Source: Gordonia tangerina (GTDB taxonomy: Bacteria; Actinomycetota; Actinomycetes; Mycobacteriales; Mycobacteriaceae). From it: DNA of 64,000 bases. Made by a program: the position numbers and the translations under genes. Under the pieces are notes generated by a model. The model saw only the letters and a program-made list of their open reading frames with translations. It had not been told where the DNA came from and ran no database searches. The stretch lies in NCBI RefSeq assembly GCF_021556435.1, contig NZ_JAKGCU010000001.1, positions 62,001 to 126,000 on the forward strand, read 5' to 3'. Below are positions 59,402-64,000 of this stretch, piece after piece. Each line of letters starts with the position of its first letter. Position 1 is the first letter of the stretch.

Positions 59402-60906
59402 CAGCTTGCACCTCCCACCAGCGCGTTGATCACAGCTCGTCCGATCGGCGCGGCCACCGCGCCGCCGGTGGAGGCGGGACCGAGGTCACCGTTCTCCACC
59501 ACAACCGCCACCGCGACCTGTGCGTTCGCCGACGGCCCGAAGGCGATGTACCAGGAGTACGGCGTCTCCGATTCCACGTCGGAGGTCGCGGAGTGCTCGG
59601 CCGTACCGGTCTTCGATGCGATCGACACCGGACCGCCGGCGCCGGCGGTGTTGCGTTCGGAGTCGATCATCATCGATGTCAGCGTCGCCGCCTGATCGGA
59701 GCTGATCGGTTCGTTGATCGTGGTCGGTTGTGTCGTCTGCAGAGTACGCAGATCGGCGGCCTGGAGCTTGTCCACCAGGTAGGGCTGCATCCGGACGCCG
59801 CCATTGGCGACCGTCGCGGCGACCATCGCCATCTGCATCGGCGTCACCCGCACGTCGCGCTGCCCGATCGACGCCTGGCCGAGCGCGGCCAGGTCGGGAA
59901 TCGCGCCGACGGTGGACTCCGATACCGGCAGTGGGGTGTCGGGCTGTTCCTCATCGAGGCCGAAACGATTCGCCGTCTCAGTGAACACGGTGATCGGATC
60001 CTTCATCTTGGTCGTCGTCAGGTCGACGAATGCCGTGTTGCAGGAGTACTCGAATGCCTGCGTGAGCGACACGGTTCCGCCCGACGACCCGGGGCACGTC
60101 TGGCCGCCGTAGTTGCTCAGCGACGTCGCCGTGTCGGGCAGGGTGATCTGGGGAGCCGCGGTCAGCCGCACATCGGGGGTCACCCCGTCGCGCAACGCGG
60201 CGGCACTGGTGATCACCTTGAACGTCGAACCCGGCGGGTAGAGCTGGTTGACGGCGCGGTTGAGCATCGGGTTGTTGATGTCGCCGGGCTGGTTCCATGC
60301 TGCCCAGCTGCGTTCGCGCACATCCTGGTCGTGGCTGGCCAGCTTGTTGGGGTCGTAGCTCGGCGACGACGCCATCGCGAGGATCTTGCCGGTGTTGGGC
60401 TGCAACGCCACCACCGCGCCACGGCAGCCGCCCTGGCAGCCGTTGCGCAGGCCGTCGTAGGCCACCCGCTGCAGGCGTGGCATCACGGTGCTGACGACGT
60501 TGCCGCCGCGCGGGTCGCGGCCGGAGAACATGTCCATGAACCGCTGCCCGAACAGCCGGTCGTCGTTGCCGTTGAGGATCGAGTTCTCGTACAACTCGAG
60601 CCCGGAACTGCCGTACTGGAACGAGTAATAACCGGTCACCGGCGCGAACGCGTCGGCGCCGTTGGGCGGGTAGGTGCGCAAGAACTTCAGTCGGCTGTCG
60701 GTGGGCACCGACACCGCGACCACCGAACCTCCATCGGCGGTGATCGCGCCGCGCTGCCGCGAGTACTCATCGAGCAGCACTCGGTTGTTGCGCGGGTCCG
60801 ACCGCAGCGCGTCGGCCTTGAACACCTGCACGTAGGTGGCATTGGCCAGCAGGGCCACCACCATCACGATCACCGCGATGGACACCCGTTGGATCGGTTT
60901 GTTCAT
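59401..60906 (-). CDS. pbpA: Penicillin-binding protein A (class B transpeptidase)
   Basis: A 501-residue D,D-transpeptidase that cross-links peptidoglycan. One N-terminal transmembrane helix ([20 protein letters not shown]) anchors the periplasmic part. Active-site motifs: STFK with S227 ([10 protein letters not shown]), SCN ([11 protein letters not shown]) and KTG ([10 protein letters not shown]). It pairs with the SEDS glycosyltransferase RodA encoded immediately upstream; the reading frames overlap by 4 bases. In mycobacteria it is phosphorylated by PknB and affects septation. Confidence 0.95.
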   Translation of the reverse strand: MNKPIQRVSIAVIVMVVALLANATYVQVFKADALRSDPRNNRVLLDEYSRQRGAITADGGSVVAVSVPTDSRLKFLRTYPPNGADAFAPVTGYYSFQYGSSGLELYENSILNGNDDRLFGQRFMDMFSGRDPRGGNVVSTVMPRLQRVAYDGLRNGCQGGCRGAVVALQPNTGKILAMASSPSYDPNKLASHDQDVRERSWAAWNQPGDINNPMLNRAVNQLYPPGSTFKVITSAAALRDGVTPDVRLTAAPQITLPDTATSLSNYGGQTCPGSSGGTVSLTQAFEYSCNTAFVDLTTTKMKDPITVFTETANRFGLDEEQPDTPLPVSESTVGAIPDLAALGQASIGQRDVRVTPMQMAMVAATVANGGVRMQPYLVDKLQAADLRTLQTTQPTTINEPISSDQAATLTSMMIDSERNTAGAGGPVSIASKTGTAEHSATSDVESETPYSWYIAFGPSANAQVAVAVVVENGDLGPASTGGAVAAPIGRAVINALVGGAS

Positions 60907-62333
60907 CGGCGCACCGCCTGGGTGGGCAGCGAGTCGATGCTCTTGGGTGGCGGGCGCCGACGCGTGGGGTCGGGTTCGCGGGCGGCGTTGGAGATCCGGA
61001 TGAGCAACGCCACCAGAATGTAGTTGGCCAGCAGCGACGACCCGCCATAGGACAGGAACGGGGTGGTCAGACCGGTCAGCGGGATCAGCTTGGTGACGCC
61101 GCCGACCACCACGAAGATCTGCACCGCGATGGTGAACGACAGGCCGGTCGCGAGCAGCTTGCCGAAGCTGTCGCGCACCGCGATACCGGTGCGCAGGCCG
61201 CGCATCACGAAGATGAGGTACAGCATCAGGATCGCGGCGAGCCCGGTGAGTCCGAGTTCCTCACCGACGGTGGCGATGATGAAGTCGGTGTTGGCGAACG
61301 GCACGATGTTGGGCCGGCCCGAGCCGAGGCCGGTCCCGAACAGGCCGCCGGTGGCCAGACCGAACAGGCTCTGCCCGATCTGGTAGCCGGAGCCGTCGAA
61401 GTCGCTGAACGGATCCCGCCACACTTCCACCCGCACTTGCAGATGCCCGAAGAGCTGGTAGGCGATCAACGCGCCGATCACGAACAGCGTGATGCCCAGC
61501 ACCAGCCAGCTGGCACGCTCGGTGGCCACGTACACCATCGTCAGCACGGTGGAGAAGATCAGCAGCGAGCTACCCAGATCCGACGAATAGGCCAGCACCG
61601 CGATCGACACGAACCACGCCGCCAGCAGCGGTCCCAGATCGCGGGCGCGGGGGAAATCCATACCGAGGAAGTGCTTTCCCGCGGTGGTGAACAGATCGCG
61701 CTTGGACACCAGGAACGCCGCGGTGAAGATGATGATCAGGATCTTCGCGAACTCGCTGGGCTGAATCGAGAAGAACGGCAGGATGATCCAGTTCTTCGAC
61801 CCGTTGATCTCCGACATCGACGACGGCAGGATCGCCGGGATGATCAGCAGCACAAGGCCGCCCAGGCCCAGCGTGTAGGCGTAGCGCGACAGGGTGCGGT
61901 GGTCGCGCACCAGGATCAGCACCGCCGAGAACGCGATGATGCCCAGGACCGCCCACAGCAGTTGCTGGTCGGCATTGTGGGTGACATCGGAGTCGTTGAT
62001 GGATTCACCGGTCGGTCCGGTACCCAGGTCGACTCGGTGGATCAGCACCAACCCGAGGCCGTTGAGCACCGCGACCACCGGCAGCAGCAGCGGATCGGCG
62101 TGTGGGGCGTAGCGCCGCACCACCAGGTGCGCGACGCCGAAGAGCACCGTGTAGGCGGCGACGTACTTCGCCAGATCCCAGGTGAGGCTCTGTTCCTGGG
62201 CGGACTGCACGATGAGCAGCGCCACGGTCACCAGGCCGATGGCGAACCCGAGCAGCAGCATCTCGGCGGTGCGGCCGGTCTGTTCGGGAGGTTGGCGCGG
62301 CGGAGCGTGAACGGTCGCGGACGGTTGACTCAT
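60903..62333 (-). CDS. rodA: SEDS peptidoglycan polymerase RodA/FtsW
   Basis: A 476-residue polytopic protein with about 10-12 helices. The block [20 protein letters not shown] and the C-terminal [20 protein letters not shown] are SEDS signatures; VGEELGLTG lies in the conserved outer loop. It polymerises lipid II into glycan strands in partnership with PbpA. The gene abuts pstP (no gap) and overlaps pbpA, so the three are translationally coupled. Confidence 0.95.
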   Translation of the reverse strand: MSQPSATVHAPPRQPPEQTGRTAEMLLLGFAIGLVTVALLIVQSAQEQSLTWDLAKYVAAYTVLFGVAHLVVRRYAPHADPLLLPVVAVLNGLGLVLIHRVDLGTGPTGESINDSDVTHNADQQLLWAVLGIIAFSAVLILVRDHRTLSRYAYTLGLGGLVLLIIPAILPSSMSEINGSKNWIILPFFSIQPSEFAKILIIIFTAAFLVSKRDLFTTAGKHFLGMDFPRARDLGPLLAAWFVSIAVLAYSSDLGSSLLIFSTVLTMVYVATERASWLVLGITLFVIGALIAYQLFGHLQVRVEVWRDPFSDFDGSGYQIGQSLFGLATGGLFGTGLGSGRPNIVPFANTDFIIATVGEELGLTGLAAILMLYLIFVMRGLRTGIAVRDSFGKLLATGLSFTIAVQIFVVVGGVTKLIPLTGLTTPFLSYGGSSLLANYILVALLIRISNAAREPDPTRRRPPPKSIDSLPTQAVRR

Positions 62334-63797
62334 CTAGTGGCCCCGGCAGATCTTGTTGCCGTCATTGTCGTATTGGGGTGCCAGCGACGACGACGTGGTC
62401 GAGGCGGGCGTGGACGACGCCGGCGATGGGGCCGGTGGGGTGGCGGGTGTCGGGGAGGGCCGAGGGGCCGGCTGACCGGGCACCGGCGCGGGTGTCGGGG
62501 TGGGCTCGGGCAGCGGTTCCGGGCACAGCGGCAGGAAGTTGAGCGCCTCGACGCGGTCCTCGGCGTCGGACAGCGGCATGTTGCGGATCGACTTGCCCTC
62601 GACGGCGTTGCGATCGAGTTCGGCCAGATCCGACGTCTGCAGCGGCGTGCAGGTGTCTGAGGTGTCGTATTCGACGAACTCCACCTGCGGCTGTTCCTGG
62701 TCGAGACCGGTTACGCACACCGATTGGTTGGCTGAACTGAGGTCGAGGAACAGCACCTTGTCCGGCGAGCCCTGGAAGATCACCACCTCGTTGTTCTCGG
62801 CGCCCACGTAGTAGCTGTTGCGCACCATCGCCCGGGTGATGAACGCACCCACAATGATGAGAGCGATCACGGCCACCGCGGTCCCGGCGAACACCCAACG
62901 GCGCCACGGTCGGTGCGGCGGTGCCTGATCGTCGTCGGCCATGATGGTGGGACGTTGCGGTTTCTCGGCCGGTGGCCGCAGGGCGGCTGCGCGTCCGGCC
63001 GCGGTTGCCGGGTTGGGCGTGTAGCCCTCGTCATCGCCACCGGCGGCGCCGCCGACGATGGGTCGCGAATCGCCGTACTCGGTGTCGACGACGTCGGCGA
63101 CGATGACGGTCACATTGTCGGGACCGCCACCACGCAACGCCAGTTCGATGAGCCGGTCGGCGCATTCCTTGTAGTCGGTGATGGATCCGAGGGTGTCGGC
63201 GAGGGTCTCCTCGCTCACCACGTCGGACAGGCCGTCGCTGCACAGCAGGTAGCGGTCGCCGGCGCGGGCTTCCCGGATGGTCAGCGTCGGCTCCACCTCC
63301 TGACCGGTGAGCGCCCGCATGATCAGCGAACGCTGCGGGTGGGTGTGGGCCTGTTCGGCGGTGATGCGGCCCTCGTCGACGAGGGTCTGCACGAACGTGT
63401 CGTCGCGGGTGATCTGGGTGAGCTGGTCGTCGCGGTACAGGTAGCCGCGGGAGTCACCGATGTGGCACAGGCCGATACGGCTGCCCGCGAACAGGATCGC
63501 GGTGAGGGTGGTGCCCATGCCCTCGAGTTCGGGGGAGTGCTCCACTTGGGCGGCGATGGCCGCGTTGCCGTTGTGGGTGGCGCGATCGAGCTGGGCCAGC
63601 AGATCGCCGCCGGGCTCGTCGTCGTCGAGGCTGCGCAGCGCCTGGATCACCAGCTGGCTGGCGACCTCCCCGGCCGCGTGACCGCCCATGCCGTCGGCGA
63701 GCGCCAGCAGCCGGGCACCGGCGTACACGGAGTCCTCGTTGTTCGAGCGGACCAGCCCACGGTCGCTTCGCGCGATGTAGCGCAGTACCAGGGTCAC
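62334..63797 (-). CDS. pstP: PP2C-type Ser/Thr phosphatase PstP
   Basis: A 487-residue phosphatase. The catalytic domain (about 1-240) has RSNNEDSVYAG, LALADGMGGHAAGEVAS, HIGDSRGYLYR, LCSDGLSDVV and GGPDNVTVIVAD, which hold the Mn-binding Asp residues. A transmembrane helix (about 303-325) is followed by an outer domain and a Pro/Ala/Thr-rich C-terminus. It reverses PknA/PknB phosphorylation. GTG 63797 overlaps the fhaB stop by 3 bases (GTGA). Confidence 0.95.
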   Translation of the reverse strand: MTLVLRYIARSDRGLVRSNNEDSVYAGARLLALADGMGGHAAGEVASQLVIQALRSLDDDEPGGDLLAQLDRATHNGNAAIAAQVEHSPELEGMGTTLTAILFAGSRIGLCHIGDSRGYLYRDDQLTQITRDDTFVQTLVDEGRITAEQAHTHPQRSLIMRALTGQEVEPTLTIREARAGDRYLLCSDGLSDVVSEETLADTLGSITDYKECADRLIELALRGGGPDNVTVIVADVVDTEYGDSRPIVGGAAGGDDEGYTPNPATAAGRAAALRPPAEKPQRPTIMADDDQAPPHRPWRRWVFAGTAVAVIALIIVGAFITRAMVRNSYYVGAENNEVVIFQGSPDKVLFLDLSSANQSVCVTGLDQEQPQVEFVEYDTSDTCTPLQTSDLAELDRNAVEGKSIRNMPLSDAEDRVEALNFLPLCPEPLPEPTPTPAPVPGQPAPRPSPTPATPPAPSPASSTPASTTSSSLAPQYDNDGNKICRGH

Positions 63798-64000
63798 GGG
63801 CGCAACTCGATCACGGTCTTGCCGATCCTGATCGGCGTGCTCAGCGGAACCCGCACCGCGGTGGTGACCTTGGAGCGGTCAAGGTAGGTGCCGTTGGTGG
63901 AGCCGAGGTCTTCGACGTACCAGTCGTCGCCGCGCCGCGACAGCCGCGCGTGCCGTTCGGATGCGTAGTCGTCGGTGAGGACCAGCGTCGAGTCGTCGGC
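63794..64000 (-). CDS. fhaB: FHA-domain protein FhaB, C-terminal part (runs off right edge)
   Basis: Only the last 68 residues lie in the window. They form most of an FHA domain: DDYASERHARL and EDLGSTNGTYLDRSKV are the phosphothreonine-binding loops, and the protein ends IGKTVIELRP. FhaB (FipA, Rv0019c) binds phosphorylated partners of the PknA/PknB pathway and links them to FtsZ and FtsQ in mycobacteria. First genes of this operon lie outside the window. Confidence 0.93.
   Translation of the reverse strand, partial: ADDSTLVLTDDYASERHARLSRRGDDWYVEDLGSTNGTYLDRSKVTTAVRVPLSTPIRIGKTVIELRP

Overview
High-GC actinobacterial DNA spanning a chromosomal replication origin. Gene order, mycolata-type cell-envelope genes, many leaderless starts and close synteny with the Mycobacterium tuberculosis origin region place it in the Mycobacteriales. 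A gnd gene between dnaN and recF, and a Ser-Ala order in the GyrA quinolone-resistance region, fit a Gordonia-like genus better than Mycobacterium. The genus is inference from gene order and residues; no search was possible.

Layout, left to right. Positions 1-9904 hold a partial secreted CocE/NonD hydrolase, a YqgE protein divergent from an MFS transporter, a DGD-repeat protein, small membrane proteins, an EgtE-like PLP enzyme, a TetR-glpD pair divergent from a diacylglycerol-kinase-like gene, and pcnA. Positions 10100-25237 carry the conserved block mutT4, a DUF6049-type envelope protein, murJ fused to a pseudokinase, (an inserted sterol-desaturase/TetR pair), sigM, rsmA, trxB, trxA, cwlM and a GNAT-like gene. 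Positions 25379-31867 hold parB, parA, rsmG, jag, yidC, yidD, rnpA and rpmH, all on the minus strand, with four parS sites. Positions 31868-34443 hold back-to-back rpmH and dnaA promoters, dnaA and oriC.

Right of oriC the plus strand carries dnaN, gnd, recF, dciA, gyrB, gyrA, a DUF3566 membrane protein, tRNA-Ile and tRNA-Ala. Positions 44690-47711 look accessory: an AlbA_2-type ATP-binding protein, an ABZJ_00895-like membrane protein and a frameshifted secreted-protein gene. Positions 48047-52553 encode poorly characterised envelope proteins, including a glycine-zipper exported protein and a MinD-like protein lacking the Walker lysine. Then come ppiA, a rhomboid protease, a PH-domain membrane protein, crgA and trpG/pabA. 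The window ends in the minus-strand operon fhaB-pstP-rodA-pbpA-pknA-pknB, which couples Ser/Thr phosphorylation to cell elongation and division.

The genes form linked systems: initiation (DnaA, DnaN, RecF, DciA, gyrase), segregation (ParABS), membrane insertion and ribosome/RNase P supply (RpmH, RnpA, YidD, YidC, Jag), redox and extracytoplasmic stress (SigM, RsmA, TrxB, TrxA), and peptidoglycan control (PknA/B, PstP, FhaB, RodA, PbpA, CrgA, CwlM, MurJ). CwlM and MurJ are known PknB-pathway targets in mycobacteria, so both flanks of the origin carry parts of one wall-control circuit. Genes mostly point away from oriC near the origin. The best candidates for something new are a repeat array with DnaA-box-like words upstream of crgA (54640-54755) and the envelope module at 48047-51085.
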